DNA of 64,000 nt from Ovis canadensis (taxonomy: Eukaryota; Chordata; Mammalia; Artiodactyla; Bovidae): contig NC_091254.1 of assembly GCF_042477335.2 (NCBI RefSeq), positions 100,217,001 through 100,281,000 of the forward strand, written 5' to 3'. The notes below the pieces were generated by a model. The model saw nothing but the letters and a program-made list of their open reading frames with translations. It made no database searches and had not been told where the DNA came from. Positions within the stretch are counted from its first letter, which is position 1. Each line of letters starts with the position of its first letter. The position numbers and the translations under genes were made by a program. Shown here piece by piece: positions 46,640 through 57,376 of this stretch.

Positions 46640-47500
46640 AGGACGTAGGACCAAATTTAGGGAAAAGAGTCTTGGAATTTTCCTTTCAAAAATCCATTTG
46701 TAAAGAAATAGACCTACTATATATGGTAAATCAATTTTCAACAAAGGTGCCAAGACAATGCAAAGGGAAAAGAAAGCTTTTTCAACAAATACTGTTGGAT
46801 CCACTGAATGTCCTTATAGGGAGAAAAACATGTCCTTTCTCTCATACAGCACACACACACACAGCTCAGATGGGTTAGACATAAACGTAAATTCTAAACC
46901 TGTGAACCTTCTTCAAGGAAACACGGGAGACAGCCTTTCGCTTGGGGCAGGCAAAGATTTCTTAGAACACAGAAAGCATGAAATAATCATAAAAATTGAT
47001 CAATTGGGCTTCGTTGCTATTAAAAACTCCTCCTATTAAGAAAAAGACAAAGGACAGAAACCTACGCAGCCCTGACACCCAGCCATCCCACCCTTTGATG
47101 TTTACTCAGGAAACAAAACGTGTGTCCACACCAAGGTGTGAACAAGAAGCTTCCTTCAGAATCGCTGAAGCCATGAGCAGACCACATGTCTCCCCTCTGG
47201 TGACACGTCTGCCTCACGGAGCACAGGGCTGCTCAGAAATAAAAAGGGAAGAAACACACGGAAGGACAGGTGAGTCTCAAAGTCACAAAGCCGAGTGAAA
47301 GAAGCCGGGCTGAAAAGAGCCCACGTGTGTGGTTCCGATCGTACAAAATTTGTAGGCACAGGCAGACAGCTGGCTTCTGGGATGTCCTGGAGAGGTGTGA
47401 TGGACACAGTGAGGTTTCTGGATTCAAACACACACCCAAACCTAATTACACACTTCAGGTGCATTCAGCTTATTGCTCTCTAGTTTTAATTTGATAATCT
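46640..47500 (+). mobile_element. L1 LINE, ORF2 C-terminus to 3' region
   Basis: Plus-strand L1: ATGGTAAATCAATTTTCAAC, AATTGATCAATTGGGCTTCG and the 3' region (GTGTGTCCACACCAAGGTGT). A CA microsatellite (46849-46863) lies inside. Degenerate. Confidence 0.75.
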
Positions 47501-47537
47501 TACACCAACGAAAAAAATACTTAAAAAAATGTGAGTA

Positions 47538-47985
47538 GGTACTGACAAAGGTCCGTACAGTCAAACTGGTTTTTCTAGTAGTTGTACAAAAGTGAGAGTT
47601 GGACCGTGAGGAAGGCTGATGCTTTCCAACTGTGGTCCTGGAGAAGACTCTTGAGAGTCACTTGGACTGCAAGGAGATCAAAGTAGTCAATCCAAAAGGA
47701 AATCAACCCTGAATATTCACTGGAAGGACTGATGCTGAAGCTCCAATACTTTGGCCACCTGATGCAAAGAGCCAAATCACTGGAAGACACCTTGATGCTG
47801 TGAAAGATTGAACCCAGGAAGAAAAGAGGGCGGCAGAGGATGAGATGGTTGGGTGGCATCCCTGACTCAACGGACATGAGTTTGAGCAAGCTCCGAGAGA
47901 TGGTGAAGGACAGGGGAGCCCGGCGTGCTGCAGCCCGTGGGGTCACAAGGAGGTGGACACGACTGAGCAAGTAAACAGCAACCGA
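47538..47985 (+). mobile_element. BovB LINE, 3' end
   Basis: 5'-truncated, diverged BovB: GACAAAGGTCCGTACAGTCA to GGTGGACACGACTGAGCAAG. More mutated than the other copies, so probably older. Confidence 0.88.
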
Positions 47986-49602
47986 TGGCTCAGGGCCAGG
48001 CCCGCCGGCCCACCTTGTCCTGTGGGGTCTGCCTGGACAGGAGCATCCCCGCAGGGCTGTGGGCGGCCACCTGGACGTGTGCTGGGCTCCGTCCTCAGAC
48101 GTCCGCACACCACCCACTCCACCCACCCACCCCCATGCAGCGTGGAGAGGCTTGCTCCTGCTTGTCTGGAACCCGGGGCCAACCTGGCCTTTCAGCCCAA
48201 TCTTTTCAGCTCCCTGGGGTCTCGGCCCGGCCAGCTCTGGCTGAGGTGTGCAGGCCTGGCCCTCACCCGTCACAGCACCCGGGCAGCCCTCACAAGGTCC
48301 TGGGGACCATGGCCTGTGCCTCTGTGCGGCGGCCCTGCTTCAGACGGCCTGGTCAAGCTCACGGCTCCGATAGGCCACATGCGAAGTGCTGGCTGCTTGG
48401 TGCCGCGGTGCCCTTGGCCAGGCACCTTGGTGGAGGGTCTCCTGCAGCCATCTGGAGCGAAGGTACGAGACCCACCATCTGCTGCGGGAGGGGCCGCTGG
48501 GTCTGGGCAGGTAAAGGCCGTGGAGGAGCATCCCGGGAGGGCCTGGCGCCCGGCTCGCCTCTCCACCTGCTCACAGAAGTCAGTGGGCCTGCCTCTCCCC
48601 TGACCCGAATGCCCAGCCTTGCCCGGGGTCCTAGTATGGGAAGGCCTGTCCTTGCCTCCCTGGGGTCTCAACTCCAGGTCAGGACCCAGTCCTTAGGCAC
48701 GATGCCTCCAGGAGCCTCCGCCCCAGGACCTCCAGCTGCTTGGAGGAAAAGTGGAAAACAGCTCCCAAAAGCCGCCTTTGGCCCCGGGCCACTGTTTTCT
48801 CTCCTAGCAAACTTGGCCCCCATGTGCTGTTTGACCAGGAAAGGTTTGGCCGCTGTCTGCCTGCTGCGAAGCGCAGCCTGACCGAGGCCAGAACAAACAG
48901 AGCCTTGGGGGGCTGGCTGCTGGCCCAGCAGCCCGCCTCTCTCCGCAGCCCTTGCTTTTGCTGGATTTCAGACTGTCCCCTTAAATCTCTCCCAGAAGAC
49001 CCAGCTTCTTCCCCTTTAGCGAGGGAAGGGGTGGCAGCCTGATCTCCCAGACATCTGTCTCACAGCAGCCAAACTGGGGGTGCTGTTGGCCCCGCCGCCT
49101 GCTTCCTGTTGCTGTGGCAACTGCTGTTTGCGGTAAACTGCACTCAGGAGGCTTGGGGCTCCTTTTGGCCGTGAGCTGCTGGAGGCCTGGACGTGCCTTT
49201 GTTTTTACGTCTTCTCTTTGCTCCCCCGGAGAAGTGCCTGGCACAGAGAAGCTACGCCTCAGCTTCACAAGCGTGCACAGCTGTGGAGTGCCCTCTCCAC
49301 ACCAGGGCCAGTGCCAAAGGTCAGCTGAAACTCAGCAACTTTGCAAACTGCGATCACAATCGGAAAAGCCCCTTGCTGCACGGAATTTGCAAAAATGACT
49401 AGCTTCCTAAAACCCAAAAGGGCTGTGTAGGACTGAGCTGGTGAAGGCAGGGCGGCAGCCAGCGTGAAGCTCCTTAGTGCTTGCGGAAAAGACATTGACC
49501 CGCAATAGGTTTTCACCAGGTCCAGAGGATCTTTCAAGAGCTCAGAGTTGGAAAGCACAACACAAGTGCCAGGAAGTGTGGGTCCCTCAGAGACCAGCCC
49601 TC
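47986..49602. other. GC-rich unique intergenic DNA
   Basis: A 298-codon plus-strand open frame at 47985-48881 starts at the end of the BovB and overlaps others on both strands; no domain, so not called as a gene. Confidence 0.45.
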
Positions 49603-49740
49603 AGTAGGGGGCGGGGCGTGGGGGCTGTGGGGGCGGGGAGTGGGGGGGCGCGGTGAGCAGGGAGCGGGGGCGGGGAGCGGGGAGCGGGGGCTGTGGGGGG
49701 CGGTGAGCCGGGCGAGGGCGGGGGACGGTGAGCGGGGAGG
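49603..49740 (+). repeat. G-rich CpG-containing low-complexity island (G-quadruplex-prone)
   Basis: Repeated GGGAGCGGGGGCGGGGAGC motifs with many runs of three to seven G on the plus strand. Short loops make G-quadruplex formation likely. A degenerate tandem structure of 7-17 bp units is visible. Confidence 0.85.
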
Positions 49741-50832
49741 CAAGCAGGATTCTCGGCAGGGACTCCCTGTCCTGCGCTCAGCCCCCGCCGCTCGCAGAGC
49801 CCATGTTTGTCCAGGCCAGAGTCCAGCGTGTCTCAGCCCTGAGCCGCCAGGCAGGCTCCAGGGTCCTGGCTTGGACTGTGGCCCTGGCCTCTGCATTCTC
49901 CTCGTAGCCGGTCAGGCCCCAGGGTGACGGCTCAGCCCCCCTTCACAGCTCAAGACCCCGTCGGCTCAGTGCCTGCCTGTCAGTAGCTGGGGGTCAGTTG
50001 AGGCTGTGCTGGGCTCCGAGAGCTGCAGGGCCACCTCCGGGGATCCTCTTCCCAGCACGGGTGGCCTGACCTCGGGGCCCAAACCCAACAGCACAGCATC
50101 TCCAGCCCTGCTTGCCTCCAAGCCCAGCCTTCCCTTGCCTTCCTTTGACCTAGCTGGTACAGTGGCCCACTTCCACAGAACAGGAGTCCCGCCTTAATCC
50201 CACCTGCCAAGTCCTTGTCCCCTGTGAGGTGATGTCCCCCTTGGTCCAGGAGTTCAGACACAGGTGCCTTGGGGGAGCGGTCTCCACGCGGCCCACCTGG
50301 ACACTCGCTCCCGGAATGCAGTCTCCCCTCCTATCTCCGCCCTGGCTCAGCCAGCCCCACGGCCAGCACCTCCCTGGTGGCCCTCACCTGCCACCCCGTC
50401 CCTTCTGGATGCTCAGCTGCCCCACAGTGGAGACTTCCTGAACACAGCACCAGCCTTGGCCTTGCGCCTGTGTGCCCAAGACAGGGTGACCTCCCAGAGT
50501 GGGGCGGGGACACCCCTGAGGGAGGCGGGACCAGGGTCTCCGCAGGCCCTGGTGAGAGGCCTGGAGGCTGTCTCAGTTTCCCAAGCTGGGAATGGGCACA
50601 AGCGCAGGAGGCAGGGTCAGGCCCCGACCAACCTCACAGCTGCTGGCCAGCTCGTGTGCTGCGTGGCCCCGGCCAGTGTGCTGACCTCTCCGTGGCCCCG
50701 GCCGTGGACAGCACAGAGCGAATAACAGTGCCTATTCCAGAAGAGTCACACAGCGCCGAATGGGTCATCCACCGAGGAGCTGGTGAGTGCTGGGGTGGAG
50801 CCATTGTGAGGAGGGGCCAGGGTCTCAAGGAG
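49741..50832. other. GC-rich unique intergenic DNA
   Basis: No gene or repeat recognised. Confidence 0.45.
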
Positions 50833-51274
50833 CAGGTGTCAGGCGGGGAGGCCAGGCAGGGGAGGCCAGGTGTGAGAGGCCAGGTGGGGGAAGCCAGGCA
50901 GGGGAGGCCAGGCAGGGGAGGCCAGGTGGGGGAAGCCAGGAATGGGAGGCCAGGCAGGGGAGGCCAGGCAGGGGAGGCCAGGAATGGGAGGCCAGGCAGG
51001 GGAGGCCAGGTGTAGGAGGCCAGGTGTGGGCGGTCAGGTGTGGGAGGCCAGATGTCGGAGGCCAGGCAGAGGAGGCCAGGTATGGAAGGCCAGGTGTGAG
51101 AGGCCAAGTGTGGAAAGCCAGGCAGAGGAGGCCAGGTGTGGACGGTCAGGTGTGGGAGGCCAGGTGTTGGAGGCCAGGCAGAGGAGGCCAGGTATGAGAG
51201 GCCAGGTGTTGGGGGCCAGGTGTGGGAGGCCAGGCAGAGGAGGCCAGGCATGGGAGGCCAGGTACGGGAGGCCG
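50833..51274. repeat. Minisatellite, 15-bp GGAGGCCAGGCAGGG unit
   Basis: About 29 copies of a 15-bp unit, GGAGGCCAGG plus a variable pentamer (CAGGG, TGTGG, TGTGA, AATGG, TATGG). The unit is a multiple of three, so pentapeptide-repeat open frames appear on both strands without meaning. Confidence 0.93.
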
Positions 51275-53829
51275 GCCCGAGCTTCTCAGGAAGAGTGTTT
51301 TCAGGCTCTAGGGGGAGGGCCGCCTTCCAGGCAAGTGACTGTATGTTCTGGACTCTCCCAGGCACCCATGAGCCGAGGACTCGGCAGACTTGGGATACAG
51401 GGCCTGCTGCCCATCTACTCCCCGTGTGAGGGGAAGACTGAGCTGGAGCCTCAGGCCCCTGGAAGCTTGCCTGCCCTTCCTTCCTTCCTTGGGGTCACAA
51501 TGGTGTCCCCCACCTGGACGCGCAGCTGCTCTGCTGGCTGGCCTGGAGGCCCCCGGCTCCTCCCTGGGGAGAGGGTGCCCTTACTCTCGACCGTGATATC
51601 AGTGTTCCTATAGAACCCCTTTGTAGCTTTCTCAGTGACGCCTGGAATCTCCCCTGTGAGCTCTCATTTTTCAATGGGTGCCCCCAACCTGTCCCACTCC
51701 TGACTGGGTCAGGGAAAACACAAGCTGAGCCTGGAATATCTTGTGGGGCCAGAAAGCCAGGAAATGTTCCCCAATTTAATTAATTAGGAAAGTTAGAGCT
51801 TGTAGCAGATGCAGGGCACACCCTGGGAGTGCTGCCAGCAGCCACAGACTCAGGCTGGCGTATTGTTACCCAGAGTGACACGTGTGTGCGAGCCGGGCCG
51901 GTGGAAACAGCCGCTTGTGTAAACAAACCAACAGGGACGAGAGCAGCGCTGCTTTCGGGAAACGTTCCCTCGACAAGTGACAGGGAGAGGGGGAAAGAGC
52001 AGGGCGCCTGCGTGAGCCCGCTCCAGCTGCGGAGGGTCACGGAGCAGGAGGACAGACGTCCGGAGGCACGCAGAGCCTTGCACGCCTCTCTGGAGTCGCC
52101 TCAGCGTCAGTGAGGCTCCACGGCTCTATCTTCATGTCCACAGTGCAGCCAGCTTGTTCTCCACGGGGCGGGGTGCGGGGTGGGGGTGGGTGTCTGAGCA
52201 TGCTGGGGGCTGCCCAAGGACTGTCCCTGTGACAAGCAGAACCCTCCCCCAGGGAGCCAGCCACTGGTCTAGAGGGACTGGGCAGATGGTCAGCTGGGCA
52301 GCTGGTGAGCTGGATCGGTAGTCAGCTGGGTTGAGTAGTTAGAAGGGCTAGGTAGTAGGTATCGAGCGTGGTCAGCTGGGTAGGCGGTCAGCTGGACTGA
52401 GAAGTAAGGTGTGTTAGCTTATTAGCGGGGTCAGGTAGTCAGCTGAGTCCGCTCCAGGTTAAGTGAGCGCCCCTGCAGGGGCCGCGGCGTCTGAGCTGCC
52501 CTGCTTCGTCCTGCCCTGTCCTGTCAGACCGCGTGTGTCAGCAGCTGCGCTGCAGGCTGTCCTGGGACTTGTCAGACCGACATCCAGTGCCCCTCCCTGC
52601 CTGCCACTCAGTGGCCCGGGTGATGCCAGAGCTGCCCCGGCAGGACCCTCACCTATTGCGATGAAAACGGAGGAGCCAGGGCTGGTGTTCCAGGCCAGGG
52701 AAGTCCCTGGTTTGGGGGGCACAGACCAGGCTGGAGGTCCCCAGGCCAGTGGACGCTGACTGGGGCGCACATCCCCAGAAGCCGCGGGAAATGAGGTCAG
52801 AGCCCCACGCTTGGAGGAGGGTCTGGGTGAGACCCTTTCATTCCGGGAGAACTGGGAGGCAGGCCTGCTTCTAGGGCAGGCGCCGGCGGCCGTGGACCCC
52901 GAGCAGGGCTCGCGCACGGGCTGGGGTGGGGCCCAGCAGTGCAGCACCGGGGTGGCGGGCAGTGCTGGTCACTGAAGAAGCCAGAGTCTTCCTCCTAACC
53001 CACGTGATCGCCAGGCTCCTCGGGAAGCAGGGGCCCAGGTCTGAGGGCCCTGTCGGCTCTCCGAAGGGCATGGAGTCCAGGACGTGCGAGGGTGAGGACT
53101 GAGGCGAGGGCAGCTGCCTGTAGCCAGGGAGGGCCTGGGAGCAGCCGGCAGGGGCCAGGCCCGGAGAAGCTGGAAGCCGCAGCTCTCTGCCCCAGCACCC
53201 TGCACCTGTGGGCCCAGGACCCCGGCCCACAAACGAGGCTCAGGAGGCTCCTGCGTCTCAGGCCCATGGAGGGAGTTTGTGGCTGAGAGGAGCAGCCCCT
53301 GGTCAGGCAGATGGGCAGGTAGGTGGTGCTGTTGCCCTGGGGGTCTTGGGTCTGTCTTCCCCTGCCCTGGACAGCCCCTTGGCGCTTGCCCTGCTTTCTG
53401 CCTGGGGAGGGGCAGGCGGGGACGCTTCGCATTTTCCTGGCCCACTCCCTGGCCTGCGATTCTGACTGCCAGCACTGACCGCTGTCCTGCCCTGTCCAGG
53501 AACCCATGTCAGGCCCTGGGACCCGGGATGCCCCAGAAAGTGGCATCAGCCCTGGGCCGGGCTTGGGGTGCTCCAGGTGAGGCCTTGGTGGAGTCCTGGG
53601 GCTGTGCTCGGGGAAGGACAACTCACGGATGGAAGGGGTTCTTGCCCTCGCGTGGCCTGGGCTGCTGTTCCCCACCACCTCTGAGGGTCGCCCCAGGGGC
53701 CTGTTGGCCCTGGTGAGCCCCTCACCTCCCAAGGCCTCAGTAGCACCCCACTGCGGCCAGGCTGGCCTTCCTCAGCACCATGCTCGTCCCTCCCGCCTGG
53801 ACAGCAGGGTGTCTGGAGCTGTGGCCCCA
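51275..53829. other. GC-rich unique intergenic DNA with a small degenerate repeat
   Basis: At about 52275-52445 irregular GTCAGCTGGGT / GGTAGTAGGTA motifs form a degenerate tandem repeat. Otherwise nothing recognised; open frames are artefacts of composition. Confidence 0.45.
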
Positions 53830-54078
53830 GGCTCAGGGCACCGGGGGCACCGTGGGGACACTGGGGATGCGGGGGCGCCTGGGGACATCAAGGGGGCACT
53901 GGGCACATGGGGTATGGGGGCACCTGGGGGCACCTGGGGGCACCTGGGGACATGGGGTATGGGGGCACCTGGGGGCACCTGGGGGCACCTGGGGGCACCT
54001 GGGGACATGGGGTATGGGGGCACTGCCGGGGCACTGGGGGCACCTGGGGGCACCCAGGGGCACCGTGGGGACACTGGG
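53830..54078. repeat. Minisatellite, 10-bp GGGGGCACCT unit with longer variants
   Basis: Tandem GGGGGCACCT units grouped with ACATGGGGTAT spacers. Plus strand is G-run rich. Confidence 0.9.
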
Positions 54079-54461
54079 CACGGGGCTCTAAGCGCGGCGC
54101 CCTGTGCGTGAGCTCTGCATTTTATGTCACGTGAAGTGCGTCAGAAGATCACGGGGAGCCTCTCTTTGGGGCCTGGGTTTCACACGGGCCAAGTGTCGTC
54201 CACCCCTGGAGGTGTGCAGGACTCTAGACAGAGGGCAGGTCTGTCTGTCCATCCTCCCAGGACTCGAGGTCACGGCACAGGCAGGGCCGGGATCCAGGAC
54301 CCTTGACCTCTGCGCCCTGGAGGCAAGAGCAGGGCTGCTCCGCACAGGCCTGGGTCAGGCCCCTCCGTCCGCCCGCCGCTCGCCACCAGCACAGCCTCCT
54401 TCTGGATGCTTGTTAGTGAGCAGAGGAGAGTGCGGTCTGTAGGGTGAGGAGATGTCAGGCC

Positions 54462-54478
54462 GCCGCCTCCTGGTGGCT
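54462..54478 (-). promoter_or_regulatory. CTCF-like motif, minus orientation
   Basis: On the minus strand the bases read GAGCCACCAGGAGGCGG, a close match to the CTCF core CCASYAGRKGGC. CTCF is the zinc-finger insulator protein; the match is by sequence only. Confidence 0.55.
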
Positions 54479-54515
54479 CCGGCTGGACGTCAGCGGGAGG
54501 CCGGAGGGCGGGCCC

Positions 54516-54533
54516 GCCACCAGGGGGCGCTCC
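54516..54533 (+). promoter_or_regulatory. CTCF-like motif, plus orientation (strong match)
   Basis: CGCCACCAGGGGGCGCTCC matches the full CTCF core consensus (CCACCAGGGGGCGC). It lies about 50 bp from the minus-strand motif, pointing away from it (divergent pair). Confidence 0.7.
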
Positions 54534-54973
54534 AGCCTCCCGGCGGGAGCTCAGAGAAGGCCGCGGACTCGGCCCTTGCTCATCCGTTTCCTTGGAGCTG
54601 CAGGAAGAGACCAGCTGACGCTCGGGCACCGTGGCCCCCGAGGGCAGCTGCCTGGGTGCGGGCTGCCCTGCTAGTGACCCCTCACCGCCACCCGCCACCC
54701 CGCCTTCCTGCTGCAAAAGCAGGGGGAATAACTGGGCCCGCAGTGTGGACGGGAAGGATGCCAGTCCCTGCAGGGCGGGCGGCGGGGTGCAGGGCAAGCC
54801 CCGCCCTTGAGGGCCCGCCGCTGTGGCCACGAGCGCCGCCCTCAGCCCGCCTTCCCCAGGCCCCTTCCCCGCCCAGCCCACCACCCGCGTTTCCTCCTAA
54901 TCTGTCAGCCTGGCGGCAGGTGGCTGCTCCGGGCGGGGCAGCCCAGAAGCACCGCTTCCCAGGGGATGCAGCT

Positions 54974-55269
54974 GATGTCTGCTGGGCAACGAGCAGAAAG
55001 TCAGGACGCGCTGGGCGTCCACGCTTGTCTCCCCCAAGAAGGGAGGCGATGTCTGCTGGGCAACGAGCAGAAAGTCAGGACGCGCTGGGCGTCCACGCTT
55101 GTCTCCCCCAAGAAGGGAGGCGATGTCTGCTGGGCAACGAGCAGAAAGTCAGGACGCGCTGGGCGTCCACGCTTGTCTCCCCCAAGAAGGGAGGCGATGT
55201 CTGTTGGGCAACGAGCAGTAAGTCAGGACGCGCTGGGCGTCCACGCTTGTCTCCCCGCAGACTGGAGGC
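54974..55269. repeat. Tandem repeat, 74-bp unit, four copies
   Basis: Units start at 54974, 55048, 55122 and 55196, each opening GATGTCTGCTGGGCAACGAG. The first three are almost identical; the fourth differs at a few positions and diverges at its end. Very high identity implies recent duplication. Confidence 0.95.
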
Positions 55270-57004
55270 TTGAGAGGTCAGGGTTTGTTCAACCACCATG
55301 TTTCCCCGGAGTATCACCTGGCGCAAGGCAGGCTTTCAGCCAACACACGTCGATGGTGGGCAAGTGTTTATGAGGATAAAAGGAAACATCGTAAATAAAA
55401 CAAAACAAGAAAATAAAACACCCCCAAGACTAGTGCAATGTGGTGTCAGTTTTGTAGAAAAGCTGTGTTTACCTATCTCCATAGACAGCTGTCTCTACAT
55501 ATTTGAAGCAGAAACAGAAATCCTGCCAGTGGTGGTATGAAGGTCTCAAGGGGACAGGTTACACGCTTTCTGCCAGTTCCCACGTAGCCCACAATGAAAG
55601 TGCACGTGCGATTCAGGGGAGACTAACAATGCTGAGAGGAACAGGCTGGCAGCAGGGACAGGCCTTGGGGTGGGGAGGCTGTGTCCACCAGAGCCACTGG
55701 GCTGGGCCTGTCCTGGGGGCCCTGCGGCCTTGAATTCACTGGTCTGAGCAGCTATGGGCCTGCAGGGGCTGGGGAGGGAGCTGGGTCAGGCCGGGGGGCC
55801 AGCCTCGCAGGCTAAGTTGGGGGCCCTGAGGAATGGGGTCCTCCTGGAGGTAAATGCCCCCCTCCCGCCTGCAGTCCGCAAGGGCTGGCCTCCAAGCACT
55901 GAGATGGACAGACAGCTCCACAGCCCGCGGGGCGGCAAGGGTCGGTGCTCAGCCTCCCTCCTGCTCGGGGGTGAGCGATCTCGCCGCCAGCAGGGACCTT
56001 AGGGCTCGCTCTCGGCGAGGCTGTCAGCTCTTCGTACCCTGCAGGTCCGGGTCACGGTGTCGTCTCTGCCGGCTGTGGCCCAGCTCCCCAGGTAGGGGTC
56101 TCTCTGTGGCCTCAGCGGGCCTGGGGGGCCAGGTCGAAGGCTCTCAGGCCGCGTCCACCTGCCTTTCTAGAGCCTGGCCTGTGGGCTCCACCACTCCCAC
56201 CCCCCACCGTCTGCTGGTTCTCACGAGCCGCCCCGACTGGCTCCCTGCAGGCACCCCGGCTGACCCGGGAGGTGAGGGCTGCCCTGCACGGGGCCCTTCC
56301 GTGGCTCTGAACAAGGCCAGCTGCCTGTGGTGGCCAGGGACGGACAGGGAAGTTACCGGCTGCGGACCAGTCACACTCCTGGCCTGTGGCCTCCTCTGGC
56401 CGATTCTCCGGAAGCTTCTCTCAGTGGCCATCTTGGTGGCTGGGTGCCAGGACAGGGAGCTGCCACTCAGGGGCAAGGACGAGGGGACACTTGCTTGGGA
56501 GGCTGTGCCTACTGGTGGAGGCCGTGGGCCGTCCTCAGGAGGCGCTGTAATGCTGTGTCCTCCGTCTCGGGCTGAGCCAGACACGTGGCCGGAGGCGGGC
56601 TGCCAAGCCCCAGCTGGTTACCCGGACAAAAGAGCCGCAGGCCTCGCGGGGTCCCCCTGGGGGGCTCCCCTTCAGGCCCTGCCTCCCCCGCCGTAGGCAG
56701 CGTCTCCCTGTGGCTGCCTCTCCCCCGTGGGGTCCTCAGGGCTCCCAGTCCAGCTGTAGGAATGCCCGCCCCTGGTCCTTTGGGGACGAATGCCCACGCC
56801 CCTCAGTGCCCTGGTGGCAGCTGTGGTTGGGGCCAGGCCCCTGGGGGTCTGGGGCTACGTGAGGTGCTGCATGACCCCGTGACCCGGGAGGGGAGGTGTG
56901 ACCCCCTGACCTGGGAGATGAGGCCCTGAGCTGCCTGCCCTCCCTGATGTACATTTCCTGGGACAAGGTCTGTGGCAAGAAGGGGTGGGGCCCTGGAGAG
57001 GTGC
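55270..57004. other. Unique DNA downstream of the C13orf46-like gene
   Basis: AT-richer at 55340-55520, then GC-rich. No gene or repeat recognised; it lies past the poly(A) site of the minus-strand gene. Confidence 0.45.
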
Positions 57005-57022
57005 AACCCCTTTCGTTCACTT

Positions 57023-57028
57023 TTTATT
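57023..57028 (-). other. Poly(A) signal of the C13orf46-like gene
   Basis: AATAAA on the minus strand, 57 nt downstream of the TGA stop. Position fits a short 3' untranslated region ending near 57005. Confidence 0.6.
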
Positions 57029-57084
57029 GCGTGTTTCGAAGATGGCCTCATCGCTTCCCGGGGCGGAGCATCCTGTTGGAGCGG

Positions 57085-57376
57085 TCATGGCGCCTCTGAA
57101 GCAGGCTCCTCTGGTGTCTCAGGACAGCTGTCTGCGTCCTCACCCCTCCCTGGCAGCTGGCCCAGGAGCCAAGTGGAGGCCCGGTTACTGGCCAGAGGGG
57201 CAGGTCTGGGGTAGGACCCGGGAGGCAGCCTGCCCTCCGCCCGCCCCACGCCATGCTCTGCCCCTCCCTCAGCCTGCTCCCTCCCCGAGCCTGAATCACC
57301 TTCTCCAGGCTGCCCACTCTGCTTCACCTTCTTTCTGGTGGAGTACGGGATGCAGCATACCCAGCTGGTCCTGGAC
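57085..57376 (-). CDS. C13orf46: C13orf46-like, terminal coding exon
   Basis: The first base completes Glu; the exon then reads SRTSWVCCIPYSTRKKVKQS and continues for about 76 more residues of Gly/Pro/Ser/Arg-rich sequence to TGA at 57085-57087. The acceptor CCTCCAG|GTCCAG is the first copy of a minisatellite unit that repeats eleven more times upstream. A poly(A) signal lies 57 nt beyond the stop. I recall the human protein ending soon after the CCIPYSTRK block, so the long tail may be a lineage-specific extension. Confidence 0.72.

Larger units (their letters stand above)
54081..54973. other. GC-rich DNA with CTCF-like motifs
   Basis: CpG-containing DNA with two CTCF-like motifs (listed separately). 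No coding exon recognised. Confidence 0.45.

Noticed and set aside
47985-48881. A 298-codon plus-strand open frame
   Set aside because: Starts at the end of a BovB, overlaps frames on both strands, has GC-driven Pro/Gly/Ala/Arg composition and no domain.
50269-51613. Pentapeptide-repeat open frames
   Set aside because: The 15-bp repeat unit is a multiple of three, which creates repeat peptides on both strands without selection.
55854-56696. A 280-codon plus-strand open frame
   Set aside because: No domain or conserved motif; overlaps a minus-strand frame; likely GC artefact in the gene's 3' flank.
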